Assembly: GCA_963693305.1 (NCBI GenBank)
Contig: OY855913.1
Location: 21,024,015-21,088,014 of the forward strand
DNA length: 64,000 nt
Origin: Meandrina meandrites
Taxonomy: Eukaryota > Cnidaria > Anthozoa > Scleractinia > Meandrinidae
Direction: 5' to 3'
Within the stretch, counting starts at the first letter, position 1; every line of letters begins with the position of its first letter. The notes under the pieces were generated by a model that saw only the letters and a program-made list of their open reading frames with translations, was not told the DNA's origin and did no database searches. Below, piece after piece: positions 48,601-60,070 of the stretch. Position numbers and translations under genes: made by a program.

Positions 48601-51600
48601 GCGTGGACTTTTCCCTGAAAACAAAACGGAGCGCTCGTTTGTTTACCATCTCTAACTTGTCAGCTGACTTCTTACTACAAAAGTGCCACGTTTCGGAACA
48701 GTAATTAAAGTGCGGCAGTATGAAAGCCTTGTAAAGGTCCCTCCTAGTCTCGAAGGGCAACAGTTTCTGCATCCTTTTTAGTACAGCAATTTGTTGACTG
48801 ACTTTTCTACATATTTTAGCGATGTGGTTTTCGAAATTCAATTTGTCATCAATTGTTACGCCAAGAAGTTCCATTGTTTTGGAAATGGGAACTTGTGACT
48901 CGTCACATTTGAACGCCAGCTCGGCTCCTTTGTTTTTTCCCAACACCATTGCCTGGTATTTTGAACTGTTCCTTTTCATTCCATTTTGCGCGAACCATTT
49001 ATCAGCACTAGCAAGGTCAGTGTTAATGGTTTCTTCAACCCTAGGAAGGTCATTGTCTGCGTAAAAGATTTGTGTATCGTCAGCATAAGTAGACAGCGTA
49101 CTCTCCTTAATAACATATGAAAGGTCATTCATAAAGATGTTGAATAATAAGGGACCGAGAATAGATCCTTGAGGGACACCCTTACATATTGATTGCCAGT
49201 TCGAAAGTGTGTCCCCCAGTCTCACTCTTTGGAATCGATTTGATAAGTAATCCCTTATCAGGGCAGTTGTTGCTTTGTCAGCTCCATATTCTTTCAGTTT
49301 CAAAACAATAAGTTCGTGAGGTAAGGTGTCAAAAGCCTTCGACAAATCCATAGAGACCAGTCCAATCATTTTGTTATCATCAATTTCTTTCTTCCATTGT
49401 TCGGTTAAGCTTAGAAGTGCTGTGTCACAACCATGATGTTTCCTATAAGCAAACACATATTTATGATAAATTCCTTCAAAATGTGGGCTTATTCGGTGAT
49501 GTACAAGTCTTTCGAAAACTTTCGAAAAAGCAGGCAGAATCGTTACGGGTCGATAGTTGGTTTTCATTAGGCTGCAATCCTTTTTGAGAACTGGAGTCAC
49601 CTCACCAAGTTTCCACTGTTGTGGTATTTTAGTGGAAGTTAAAACATGATTTATCAGTGTACTAAGAGGATAGCACAAAACCTCCATCGATTCTTTGACT
49701 GTTCGTGGAGGGATCCCGTCGCATCCCGTAGCCTTATTTGGTTTAAGATTCCTCATTACCTCATAAACTTCTGTTGGATTCGTGTTGCTTATCAACACAT
49801 TGGGCCTATTTGTTAAGTTATTTGATATGTGCGATAAATCGGCTGGATGATCATTTTGATTTAGTTCTTTTGTACTTTGAGTAGAGCTGGTGAAAAGAGT
49901 AAAGTATCTAAGAACACAACATAGTGCCCCGGCCAGCTCAGGGCTCGAACTCGGACCGCCCGATCCGGAGTCCAGCGCACTAACCATTAGGACACCGCGC
50001 CTCCCACTATGGGGCTTGGGTAGAGCTAACTTATTTGCTTTGTCTCTGACATGGTATTCTGTGCTTAATGGTTTAAATATATAGACCTTGTAAGAACTCC
50101 TGGGTTTGTTTATTTAAAGTTTGAACCAGAAACAATTCCATAAATCTTACAGCAATTGAATCAGGGATCCACATCTGGTCAGCTGAGTCACTAGCCACTG
50201 GGCTGGTGTTCTTTGAAATATACTAGCCCAATACACAACTTAATGGTCCTTAAACAATAACGAACTTAAAAGAATCAAATTCAATATCAATTCTTTTAAA
50301 TTTGCAACAAGCCAGCGGGATAGTTTAATGTTGCATTTTACTAGCCCAACCTCATTTCTACTAGCCTCGGGCTACCGGGCTAGTGGAGGTGTCGAACCCT
50401 GTTGAATGGGTGTGGGAATTGAATTTAACCATGACCCACTGCTGAGCTGGAGGGAGAATGATTCATGGTGAGCAAGCTTGGGGTCATGAATGGCCCCTTA
50501 AAATTTTGCAGTGCTTGCAAAATTAGGCTTCTGCTTAAAATGCTCACAAAATTTTAGTGGGTGCTCATTTGCTCCAGTACTCACATAATTTTACAAGTAG
50601 TGGCATGCTCTGCTTTTAGTAGAGGTAGTTTTTGAAAGTGCTAGACGTTGCTCGCAATGCTAACTTTTATTTTCTTATTTGTCAATGGGAAACTCAAAAG
50701 CCTCTGTTGAGAGTGTACTGTATGGTGACAAAGAAAGATGCATTTCCCACACTCACGACATGATGAACATGACATCTTCCTCAATTCACTGCCAAGCATA
50801 TTAATCACCATACATTGTAAATACACAGTGAAAATTAGTATTCATTTTTCATTGTACACTACTCAGCAATTACCAATTTTATTTTTAAAAGTGTCTTGTT
50901 AACCATTCTCCTCTCTTCACATGAATTACAAGCCTCCTATATAACTAAACCAAAGAAACTTATAACTCAAGGCAGGAGCAGGATTTTTGTTATATTATTC
51001 AACAAATTGTCAACAAAACGTGTTATATATGTAGCGCTTTGCCAAAAGTTGGACAAATCTTGCCAACTAATCTTGCTAATATGTGCACAAACTATAATCA
51101 ATGGGTATTTAGTGATTTTCCTCCAAGTAACACTGAAAACGTTAAAAGGCCCGACATTTTTTTTTCAAATTTTAGACCACTTCTTTTCTACCAGTCTACA
51201 GTCACACCAGTTCCGTAAGTAAAGTCTGCGTTTAAGCCTAGTGGCCCATCAGGTCGGAGCTTATCCCGGTTTCTGTAGCATGAAGCGACTAGGAGTATTT
51301 CTTCTCCCCCCTGGATGGGATGTTAGTCCATCGCAGGGTTACCCCCAGCGGTAAATTTGCCAATAACCGATTTATACACCTGGGTGGAGAGAGGCACTAT
51401 GAGAGTAAAGTGTCTTACCCAAGAACACAAAACAGTGCCCTGGCCAGGGCTCGAAACCGGACCGTTCAATCCGGAGTGCAGTGCACTAACCATTAGGCCA
51501 CCGCGCCTCCCACACTTGTCAGTAAGGTTAGGCAACTATTAGTGGATTTCCAATTAACACAAACGCGTTATTGGATTTTCAAGTAGAAGTAAATTTTGGT

Positions 51601-54600
51601 CAGAGTCTGCCCTTTAAATACTTTTCTACTTCTTTACATTTTGTGGAGAAACCATCATGTACCAATACGTATTTACCTATTATTTTTTTCTCCATGAAAG
51701 AAACACCAATTGCATATTTTGCTGGGTGCACCAGTCCGGTCAGTGTAGATGTCGACGAAAGTGTTATCCTTGAGTGTAATGCAACAGGATGGCCCTTACC
51801 GAGTATCACTTGGATGCGAAATGGCCGAAATGTACTTGAAATCAATCAAAACCATCAATATCAAGTGAGTCCATCTGAAGCTGGTCATGGCTCAAAACTC
51901 GTCATTATTGCTACTCAACGGCAGGACGAAGGCAAATACATTTGCATGGCTAAAAATGCACTTGATGAGTACAATATTACCTTTGTGGTGGAAGTTAAAG
52001 GTAATAATGTTTTTTGTTAAGGGCACGTTTTTCTAACTCTTTTTGCTGTGCGAAATGGCATGTGGAGGAAGGGGAGGTGAACAGGGTAAAAATGTCTGCA
52101 TTCAAGCTTAGTGGCCCATTGAGTTAATTCCGGTTTCTGTCAGTAGCATGAAGTGACCAGTAGTTTTTCAGTCTACTCCCCTCGGATGGGATGAAAGTCC
52201 ATTGCAGGGTCCCCTCCCTAGCACTAAATTAGTCGACATCAAAACCTTTTTTTTACATACTATATTCATAAATACAAGCATACTTAAAATACCTAAAAGT
52301 AAAAAGGTAACATTTCACTTCAAATACGAAAGAAACAATAAATAAGAGCAAAAACTAATAGTCTCTGTTTAGATTAGTCAGAAAATTTCGCAACAATCCT
52401 CTATCGCAAAAACCTATAAATAGCTAATATTGTTCTCTGTTTCGAGAACTTCGGCACACGTGGTTGGGTTCTACAATATTGCCAAAGAGAAACTGGAAAC
52501 CAAATTGGGAAAACCGAAAACCATATGTATCAGAAACCGAAAACCTGCAATGCACAAAAAAGGCAAAACGCAAACCACAAAAGACGTCGAAAAAGCGGAT
52601 AAAAAAAAATGGCCATATCCGCAAAACCGAAAATCCCAACACCCCCCCCCCCCCCCCCCTCTCTCTCTCTCTCTCTTAACAGGGAGCAGTTCTTTCTGTT
52701 TTGAATATAAATTTTCAACATTTAACTATGGAAAGCTCCAATTTACACGTTATTTTTATATTGGTTCTCAATAATAATTTTAGAGAGACTTATTTTAAGA
52801 TTTTTGGCAATGAAAGACTACTTCTTACAGAGGATGATAATGTGAAAGTAAAAGGAAATCTTTCTTAAAAGAAAACTCAAGTTCATGTTGTATTAGTAGG
52901 GTTTAAATTATGAATGTTGATAAAATAATTGTTAAGCCATTCCGTTACTGAAAGCCAAAACCTAGAGGGAATTTTACGGTGAATAGATAGATGCTCAGTC
53001 AAGAAATTCCTCAAACTTTCCACAAAACGTAGCTTTATTGGTGTAAACAATGCTATGTAAAAATTTGAACTGAAATTCTCTGGTTTTGGATTTTCTAGCC
53101 TGTGTACAGGCGTTTTCTGTAGAAATAGGAGACGGCTACACACAGGCTAGGATTCTCTCATTTCAATTATAAAATTGTGAGTGGGCGTTCTCGGGACCGT
53201 ACTGCATGCGAGAATATCTGTTCTCTGTCTGTGGAGACCTAGGACCGAGCTCCCAGTACGGCCCGCGCGCTTGGTTAATATAACAAGAGAGTTGGTGCTT
53301 ATGGGCGTAAATATGTTTTTTGGCCATCTAAGGCTTATTTTAACCCGAGCCATAAACATATTTACGCCCAAGAACATGGCAGATTTTTTTTATTTGCTTG
53401 ATCGAATCTACATGGGATGCTGATTTGAACATCGAAAAATAAAAATTCGAAATCATCGTTTTTTTACTGCGTTTTAGCCGTCCGAAAGCGTGAAATTTCA
53501 CTTCCTGTTTGGTCAAAAACCGCGCGAGGAAAGGACCTGGGACTAGATGAGCCGTGACGTCAAAACCAGAACGTGCTCACAAGAAACAAACAAACTGAAC
53601 TAAACTACTAAAACTGAAATATAAAGTTGTGTTGCCAGAAAACCAGGAAAAACAGCAGCAACATTCCTTAGTAAATTCCTTGTTCGGTTTGTTTGGGCTT
53701 TATATGGGCTGGATGTCCTTGTTATCCGTTATCCGTACGTTGCAATAATTTGTCGTAGTATCGCAAAGCGCTGCATAACCACAGTAAGTATCAGGCGATA
53801 TTCTGCGCGATTTCACGGGATAAATTATTGTTAAATAGATGTGAAGAAATAAATAAGTCGATAGGTCGACACATTTACAGAAAGAGTCAGAATTGGACTC
53901 TTCTCACACAGTTTCTTTCACAATTATTTACTTGATCTGTAGATACACCAACTGAAACTACAACTACATGGAGAGCAGAGAAGTCAAAATACACTGCTGT
54001 GGTTGGAACAGGGGTCATACTTGCCTGTATTGGCGAAGAGGTCGAGGACAGTCCTCTCACCATTGTATCTTGGGAATTCAATGGAAAAAGGTTATTTAAT
54101 TCCAGTGACCACTATATTACAAATGATTTCTTCACCATAAAGCAGGGGAGTACACCTAAAGTTCGCACAAATCTCTCTGTGCTTAATGTGAGGTTTGCAG
54201 ACGGCGGCAATTACAGTTGCATTCTTAATACGGATAGAGTGACAGATGAACGCGACAGCATTACACTTGAAGTCAAGGCAAAAGGTATGAAACCGATTCA
54301 TGGTGTTATTATACCTTGAAGTCACTATCTGTCTTCTCATTGGCTGAGAGCCTACAGTTAATTCTGGGAATCAGCGCAACCTACAGATTATTCACTAATC
54401 TGCTAGCAGATTAGTGAATAATCTGTAGGTTGTGTGCGCAATGCATGATTTTCAAGAGCAGTGACAAGTTCACGGGTGGTGAGTGGCATCTTGCACACAG
54501 TGAAGTAAAACCATGGCTCAACATTGTGTTTGTCGTTATTTTCTTTAAAACAATGTATAATAAAACAATTATTAGATTCGGTTTTTGTGATATCCTGAAT

Positions 54601-55857
54601 AATCGATGTCTCATTAAGTGTTATCAGCCTCAGCCTTTGATTATTCCGGAAATCACAAAAACCTCATCCAGTAATTGTCTGTAAGCTACAGTGAACCACA
54701 AGGACTTCTCTCACTTGATAAAACCACATTCATAGACTGTAGAAGATCATAATTTAAATGTTGAATTAATTGCGCTTCTTAGTATAAAACTTTCTACTTC
54801 AGTCTGTGGGTTATTATATATAACACTCTTTCTTTAGCCGTAAATCATCAAAAATGCTCCGGTAATTTGATCAAGTTACACATTCTTCTTGTAAAGTATG
54901 TACTAATACGAATCAGAATATTAATTTTTGACCGGTCGCTTACGAAGCTTAAAAACAAAGGAAAAATCGTTGGGAATTCGCAAAGGTGGTTGCGCTCGCT
55001 TACTGGAGCCTTGATTATGGAGCATTTTCATATGACGTCACGGCAGCCATATTGGTGTTTCAAAATAAAGAAACGGCGGCCATATTGGTGTATCAAGCCA
55101 TTTCTCCGGGAATTAAACTCTATTTTTATGCAAAAATCGTCTTTGTTTTAGAAAACCAATATGGCTGCTGGTCAAATGAGTGAAAACGCTCTATAGAATT
55201 TAAGTGACAATTCAAACGGGGTTGTTTTGGTCGTAGAGTTGGTCGCTTGCGAGAGTGCTCATAAGGAGAGCTTCGACAAGCAAGAATTTCAGATGTCTTC
55301 CTGTGGTCGTCGAGAGCACGCAACTGGAGGAAGACGCCTGAAATCAGGCTAAGCTTTGACAGTGGTAATAATAATTTGATTGCGTTTTGACCCACAGACA
55401 GGGGAAACAGACTGAAAACTTGGATGATTGTTGTGATTGCTGTGGTCGCAGTCATTTTTTCCTTGTTGCTGGCAGTATGCATAATTTTGGTGGCCTGGCG
55501 GATAATACGAAGGAAGAAGCTTTTAGCACTTGCTCAAAAATGTAAGTGACTTCAAGTCCAAATTTTAATCATTTATTTCTAATAGCCGTGCATACCCAGT
55601 GGAATCCCGATTTTTTCCCAACGTTCAGTTTCTGGAACCTCCCGATAACCCGAACCACAAGTCATTTGCCTCGGATTTGCTTCGCTTAAGTCGAACACTG
55701 CAATTTTACCCCCAATTTTCTCCCAACACCTGATTTCTCTGACCAGTTTTCATATTCTCGGTATTGGACTGGAACTAGCTTGCAATAGAGGCTAATGTGG
55801 GGGAATATCATTAAGAAGAGCTTCATGTGATTTGCATTTGAGAAGACTCGCCGCGTT

Positions 55858-55892
<35 letters not shown>

Positions 55893-56833
55893 GGAATACG
55901 ATGATACACTGATGATTTCGGCCGCTTCCACATTGATGTTTCGGTACATGCATATGGCTGCAATATTCGATATATTGCAGAGAGAGAACAATAGGACTTT
56001 TGGAGTGTCAGTAATTATTCCAAGCTCGAAGCTAGCAGGGCTGTGTAGTCCCGATCGAATTGGAATTTGGAAATGTTGCATGGTATTTGTGGAGGGAGGA
56101 AAACCGGAGAACCCAGAGAAAAATCCGGACAAAAACCAACAACAAACTCTACCCACTTATGACTTCAGGTCCGGGGCTCGAACCCGGGAATTTTTGGCGG
56201 AGGCGAGTGCTCTCACCACTGTTCAATGGCGTTAACGAAACGTTGTCATTAATATTTCCTTGAACAGATGACCAAGAAGATAACCACGTTTTTGAAAACG
56301 ACCTGTTCATCTCGTACAATACGAAAGATTACGACTGGATCCAGAAGTCACTTCTGCCTGTGCTGGACGAGAACAACATCAATTACATCATTCATTCACG
56401 CCATTTAGTGGCGGGCAAAGCTTGGCATGATAACATGGCGGACAGTGTGTACAACAGTAGAAAAGTGATCTTGGTCATGTCTGCGAACTACCTCTCAAGC
56501 GGCTCCTGCAAGGACGAGATGCAGATGGCAGTGCACAGGTGTTCATCAAGGGATGATTCTTCGTTGATCGTGGTGCGAATCGACGACATCAGGTCCTGTG
56601 ACATACCAAAGAGCCTCCACCACAGAACCTTCATCGACGTGACCAGCAGAGAAGAGATAACCACGTGGCAGCGAAGGATTCTGGGGTACATGCAGTCCGA
56701 CAATAGGTCCGGGAGTATGACGTCAGACGAGAGCATTAACGTGCCAGATACTAGAAGTCTTATTTCGATATTCAACCTGAAGAGGAAGAAGAAACGCGAC
56801 AATGCCGAAAGGGAGCTTGAAGATCAAGCTTGA
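42678..56833 (+). CDS. IL-1R-like receptor, Ig-Ig-Ig-TM-TIR, copy 2
   Basis: Exons: 42678-42738, 44781-45062, 51701-52000, 53943-54284, 55398-55541 and 56268-56833. Exon lengths (61, 282, 300, 342, 144, 566), phases (all 1) and total (564 residues) are identical to copy 1, and no frame is broken. The signal peptide ends IIFCTG. Ig cysteines and tryptophans are all kept. Differences from copy 1 are mainly replacements: Ig1 P49L, V54G, Q63K, T69K, G103D, Q106L, E110K; nine codons within the first 29 of Ig2; Ig3 F255I, T263K, V265L, I322T; TM S351L, W359L. In the TIR domain, box 1 reads DLFISYNTKD, the BB loop is RHLVAGKAW instead of RDFVPGKAW, and GFCKDE is GSCKDE. The protein probably still reaches the membrane; signalling by its TIR may differ. 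No cytokine-like gene lies next to this copy within the window. Confidence 0.9.
43328..43881. mobile_element. TTAA-flanked MITE, 554 bp, copy 2 only
   Basis: TTAA at 43324-43327 and 43882-43885. Inverted ends AGTGCCCCTGTGATCAAA and TTTGATCACAGGGGCAGT, with long arms. It occupies the same TTAA that carries a different element in copy 1 (7684-9248). No coding frame. Confidence 0.8.
43926..44323. mobile_element. Harbinger-type MITE, copy 2
   Basis: Counterpart of 9291-9679 with GGCCTGTTCC at the left end and a mutated right end (GAACACGCC). Its left TAA target repeat has decayed. Confidence 0.65.
45141..45393 (+). mobile_element. SINE family A in intron 2, copy 2
   Basis: Ortholog of 10505-10880 without the palindromic insert; the body is shortened in the 'atccagggggg' part. 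Confidence 0.7.
46016..47006. mobile_element. Foldback element inside SINE B, copy 2 only
   Basis: About 43 bases of near-perfect inverted terminus starting GTGCGTTTCTCAAAAGACCC, then further imperfect inverse blocks of the CCCGAAAAC type. It splits the family B SINE (45885-46014 and 47007-47085). 991 bp, no transposase. The target repeat could not be resolved. Confidence 0.75.
47191..47833. mobile_element. TTAA-flanked element, GGTGATTCCACTGAA ends, copy 2 only
   Basis: TTAA at 47187-47190 and 47834-47837; the copy 1 site is intact (cactttaatttg). Perfect 15-base inverted ends GGTGATTCCACTGAA. The interior twice carries 'gagcacggtgacccccattttt'. 643 bp, non-coding. Confidence 0.85.
48055..49895 (-). 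mobile_element. CR1/L2-like LINE, 5'-truncated
   Basis: The minus-strand 3' end is a (ATTG)n microsatellite tail at 48075-48055, typical of CR1/L2-clade elements. The upstream part is cut off within the RT-bearing ORF. It inserted into a SINE that itself arrived after the receptor duplication. The right boundary is approximate. Confidence 0.8.
48272..49895 (-). pseudogene. Reverse transcriptase ORF of CR1/L2-like LINE, truncated
   Basis: A long open frame without its natural start; the nearest upstream ATG belongs to the SINE (49987), giving about 36 unrelated N-terminal residues. Motifs in order: YRPVTILPAFSKVFERL, VSMDLSKAFDTLPHELI, KGVPQGSILGPLLFNIF, TYADDTQIFY (catalytic YADD) and a C-terminal region ending SKMWNSLPDETR. 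The endonuclease domain is absent. The RT frame is unbroken, which suggests a recent insertion. Related to RTs of the Jockey/CR1/L2 groups and distinct from the L1 in this window. Confidence 0.85.
51229..51513 (-). mobile_element. SINE family A in intron 2, copy 2
   Basis: Ortholog of 13056-13349, ending just before the Ig2 exon. Confidence 0.7.
52635..52676. repeat. Poly-C plus (CT)n tract in intron 3, copy 2
   Basis: A run of C followed by CTCTCTCT; copy 1 has only a short C run at the same place. Confidence 0.8.
54377..54432. repeat. Perfect 56-bp palindrome, copy 2
   Basis: Identical to 16867-16922. Confidence 0.85.
55020..55191. mobile_element. MITE with GAGCATTTTCA ends, copy 2 only
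   Basis: The left end is GAGCATTTTCATATGACG and the right end is GTCAAATGAGTGAAAACGCTC. Internal inverse blocks are GCCATATTGGTG and CCAATATGGC. Lies in intron 4. Confidence 0.6.
55761..55890. repeat. MITE with GTATTGGACTGGAACTAGC ends, copy 2
   Basis: Same element as 18786-18908, with well-matched inverse arms. Confidence 0.65.
56049..56229 (-). mobile_element. SINE family B before TIR exon, copy 2
   Basis: Ortholog of 19050-19232. Confidence 0.65.
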
Positions 56834-57786
56834 TGATGACTATAGCCTTGTGATCTGTTCACATGGAGGTAGGACTACTGGAGGGGGGGGGGGGGGGGGG
56901 GGTAGTACTGAAACATTTTATACCGCATGGGGAGGCTCCCCCCTAAGGTCCAACCCTTACCCCTTTATATTAAAGGAGCTACGTCACTGGAATTTCGCGG
57001 ATTTTTGGTCTAAACTATTCGAAAACTATTGACAGGCCTCCCTAACCCATGAAAGCATTATCTTTGAACGTCTAAAGAAAGATGTAACCTTAATTTGCGG
57101 AGAGAAATCAAACAACGGCTATAAATATCGATTTTGTGAAGATGTCCGGAAGCAACATGAAAAGTTGAGCTTCACTTTTTCAAGTTCCAATCCATTTCCA
57201 TCCAAGCCATCCGCAGCCAAAGACGCTTTTAAGCAGTTTCAGTGCTCTAATATAGCAATTGTTAATAGAAATGGACCATTAGTTTAAGGTTTCCTATGAC
57301 ACAAATAGAAATTTTGGCAGTTCAAAAATCTGTTAAAATCCATGACCAAGCCCCTTTATTTATATACCATTTTTGACAGAAAAAGTAACCCTTTCGTATA
57401 CTGACCTCTGATGGAAAATGGTGCCCTTTCACATACCTAAAGAAGGAAAACTGCATCTTTTTCTTAAAATTTCATTTGAGTAATCCCTCAAATTCTTAAA
57501 TGAATCGACAGTTTCTGTTCAAAATGTTTTGAAAGGCCCTTTGAAATATTTAAATAACAGTTTTCCTTATCCTCCTGTCCGGGCGGAGCCTCCCCGTGTG
57601 GTCTCCTGTAAGGAGTATCTCCAATTGGGCAAATGGATGGCACCCGCCCTCCCCTGGCGTGTCCACTGTCCGCAATATTGCGTGCAGCTCAGCGCGCTGC
57701 ACAGCTGTGAATCGTTTTCTACCATCTGGTTTCAAACAAACTTGCGTTTAAGGACAGTACCACGGATCGTTTTATTTCTGCACATC
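56834..57786 (+). other. 3' UTR and flank of receptor 2
   Basis: Aligned with 19838-20708. A G run of about 22 lies at 56881-56902. The counterpart of the copy 1 poly(A) signal reads AATAGA (57264-57269). The uninterrupted site for the large TTAA element of copy 1 is at about 57733-57763. Confidence 0.5.
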
Positions 57787-57981
57787 CAGATATGTCCAGG
57801 ATTGAACGCTAATGAGATTCACGTTCTTTATGATAGGCGTCGCAAAGTGTCCTCATTAATAAAAGTTCACCAAAACACACCTAATTCTGTCAAATATGAA
57901 GTAATATGGAAATGTCAAATAACCCAGTCAAACATGAAGTACTTATTAAACAATACTTGCGTTCAATCCTGGACATAAGTG
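57787..57981. mobile_element. hAT-like MITE with 8-bp target repeat, copy 2 only
   Basis: Target repeat TGCACATC at 57779-57786 and 57982-57989. Inverted ends have TATGTCCAGGATTGAACGC and its inverse. Copy 1 has the empty site (tttctgcacatcggc). 195 bp, non-coding. Confidence 0.85.
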
Positions 57982-58372
57982 TGCACATCGGCAAATGAAC
58001 GGGGTAACTTGGAAATCAATCTGGAACTGTCACTTGTCATATAAAGAGTCCGCACAACTCGGTCCATAAGTACTTGTGCGGCACTGTACTTATGGACTTC
58101 ACTACTGTACTACAAGACATCAAAAATTAATAAGAAAAAATATTTTGATTATTTTACGACGTTGTAGGTGGCGAGGAAGCATAAAAAGAAATAATGTTGC
58201 TTATAATAGTGGGTTTCCTCGTTACAAAAATAGTCTAACACTGAGTTTTTTTTTCAAATCGCTGCGACCATACAGCAACAAAACAAAACTCAAAGTAATC
58301 ACCCTGACCAATCACAAAAACAAACAGCTCCGCTTCCCCCCCCCCCCCCTTCCAAGTTCAAACTACGAGACC

Positions 58373-59097
58373 AATACCCCATTCACACCAAAGCTTAAAC
58401 ATGTTTAAATGTTGTTTAGTTAAACACGGTTTAAAATTGTTTTCTTCATGGAAGCTGCTGACTGATGTTTATCGACTTCAAATTTAGCACAATGAAAGCA
58501 CAAGTTAGAGCATACTTGAACACTATGTAAACTTTAGTCTGTCAGTTGTCTGTTGCTGATTTTCATTTTTGTCTCGTGTCGTCATGACAACGTCATGACG
58601 ACACGAGAATATGTGAGGTGGAGAAGGTGCATTCCAAGGAGCATTCCATGCGTGTTTGCTTTGTGAGGCCGCGGAATTTTCCCGCCATGTCAATATTTTT
58701 CCCGCCATGTCAAGATTTGCTTTGTGAGGCCGCCGGATTTTGTGCGTGTTGTGAAAGAACAAATAATTTTTGTTTATAAGTGGGAGTTCAAAAATATTGC
58801 TGCATTGAAAGTTTTTTGCTTTTCTGCTGGTTCATTGTAATCCTTTTTCGGTTGGGAGTGTTAATTATTAATGGCTTTTTAGTCGAACAGAATTGAACTT
58901 TAATTTAAGGGAAAATCGCGGCGTAGAATGTAAAGCAGTGAAAGAGATGTATAAATTTGAGCAGTTTTATTACGTGAAATTTTTGTACATTTTTTAAATG
59001 GAATGGTTGAGACAATTAGGGGAGAGTGTTTGATTTATGAACTTGCAGCGAACGCAAATTCTTAGTGGTCCAACAAGCAATATAAATGGAACAGAAA
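58373..59097. other. Unassigned region left of Harbinger remnant
   Basis: Begins 'ccccattcacaccaaagctt', which looks like a transposon terminus, but no matching right end was found. A small CGTCATGACG hairpin lies at 58580-58606 and a doubled 'ttcccgccatgtcaa' at 58679-58714. No host gene. Confidence 0.35.
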
Positions 59098-59345
59098 TAA
59101 GGCCCCTTTTAGCTGGCGACAGTGCCTATTAACTAACGAACTGGCTAGTGAAACCCTACCCGGACAGAGGACAACTGACTCAGGAGCGGAGAAAGTTTAA
59201 AACCTAAAGTTCGGTGCGCTACGATCTGTAGTGGAACGAGCATTTGGCACGTTGAAAGTTCATTGGAGAATTGCGTTGAAAAAGGTTGGACAAAAAACGA
59301 ACATCCTAAAAAAGACTATGATTGCTACGTGAGTTTTGCACAACA
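59098..59345 (+). pseudogene. PIF/Harbinger (HARBI1-like) transposase remnant
   Basis: Translation gives RPLLAGDSAY, a stop, LTNWLVKPYPD, then a frame change and RSVVERAFGTLKVHWRIALKK, and a decayed VLHN motif. This is the C-terminal DDE-nuclease order of the HARBI1/PIF family (GDSAY...PW...P-Y then VE-x-x-FG-x-LK and C-x-LHN). There are at least two stops and one frameshift, so it is inactive. The N-terminal half was not found. Confidence 0.7.
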
Positions 59346-59559
59346 ATTGTATGTATCGTTTCAATAACAAAAGATAAACGATTAGATAAAGACAATTATT
59401 TTGATGCTAAATCTTTAAAAATGTCAACTATGGCGTTTGTTTGTTCCATTTGCCTGCTCTGGGCGTCACGGAACATTTCAGCTGATCGTTCAAATCTTGC
59501 GTTGTCCTGTTCCATACTCTTTTCACACATTTCCATAAAAGAACTCTGCATGCCAGTCT

Positions 59560-59935
59560 GGAGTCGTACTTTCTCGCCTTTCTTTACTCAGGATGTTGAA
59601 ATAGGGGAAGCCTTCTTTAATTTTCTGAATTCCATCTTCTCCAGTCGAGCTTGAACTCGTACTCTAGATTCTGCTGCCGTTTCTTCACCTGCTGTAGCAT
59701 TCTCTGGCTTTCTGGACACCTTTCTTTATACGAAGAATAGATATCGTTCCACATTTTTATTTTTTTCTTTGTGAAACTCCCCACAGCTTACTGAATTTGG
59801 GGGCCCACGCTTCAAGAAGTTCGTGCGTTTCTTTCTCAGTCCTGTCAGCAGACTTAACGCGAGGTTTTTTCGTTTTGTGTTTGCCGTAGCAAGTACTTCG
59901 ACATCACTTGCAACTGAAGACTGAAGCGATGGCAT
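59560..59935 (-). pseudogene. Myb/SANT-like partner ORF of Harbinger, decayed
   Basis: The minus strand reads ETHELLEAWAPKFSKLWG, a frame break, then WNDIYSSYKERCPESQRM and QQVKKRQQNLEYEFK. This matches the helix-turn-helix order of the Myb-like second protein that Harbinger elements use for DNA binding. It lies convergent to the transposase remnant, as in intact Harbingers. Confidence 0.5.
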
Positions 59936-60070
59936 GCTTCTTGCCAGTAGAATTGGTGATCATCGAGAAATGTTTATCAGTACGCCGAGATAAAATCATT
60001 TTAAGTCAGCTGCGTTAGGGGGCTAAAAAAAGCCTTGCTTGACTTATCTTACAAACATCTCAAAAGTTAA

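Larger units (their letters stand above)
47873..50007 (-). mobile_element. SINE family A split by a LINE, copy 2 only
   Basis: The SINE is flanked by the 16-bp target repeat TATGGGGCTTGGGTAG (47857-47872 and 50008-50023), which occurs once in copy 1. SINE parts are 47873-48054 and about 49896-50007; the LINE lies between. Confidence 0.85.
42497..58372 (+). repeat. Segmental duplication, copy 2
   Basis: Matches 6918-20708 and 25670-26831 in the same orientation, including receptor exons, introns and the 3' flank. Copy-2-only insertions are at 43328-43881, 46016-47006, 47191-47833, 47873-50007 (SINE plus LINE), 55020-55191 and 57787-57981. Confidence 0.85.
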
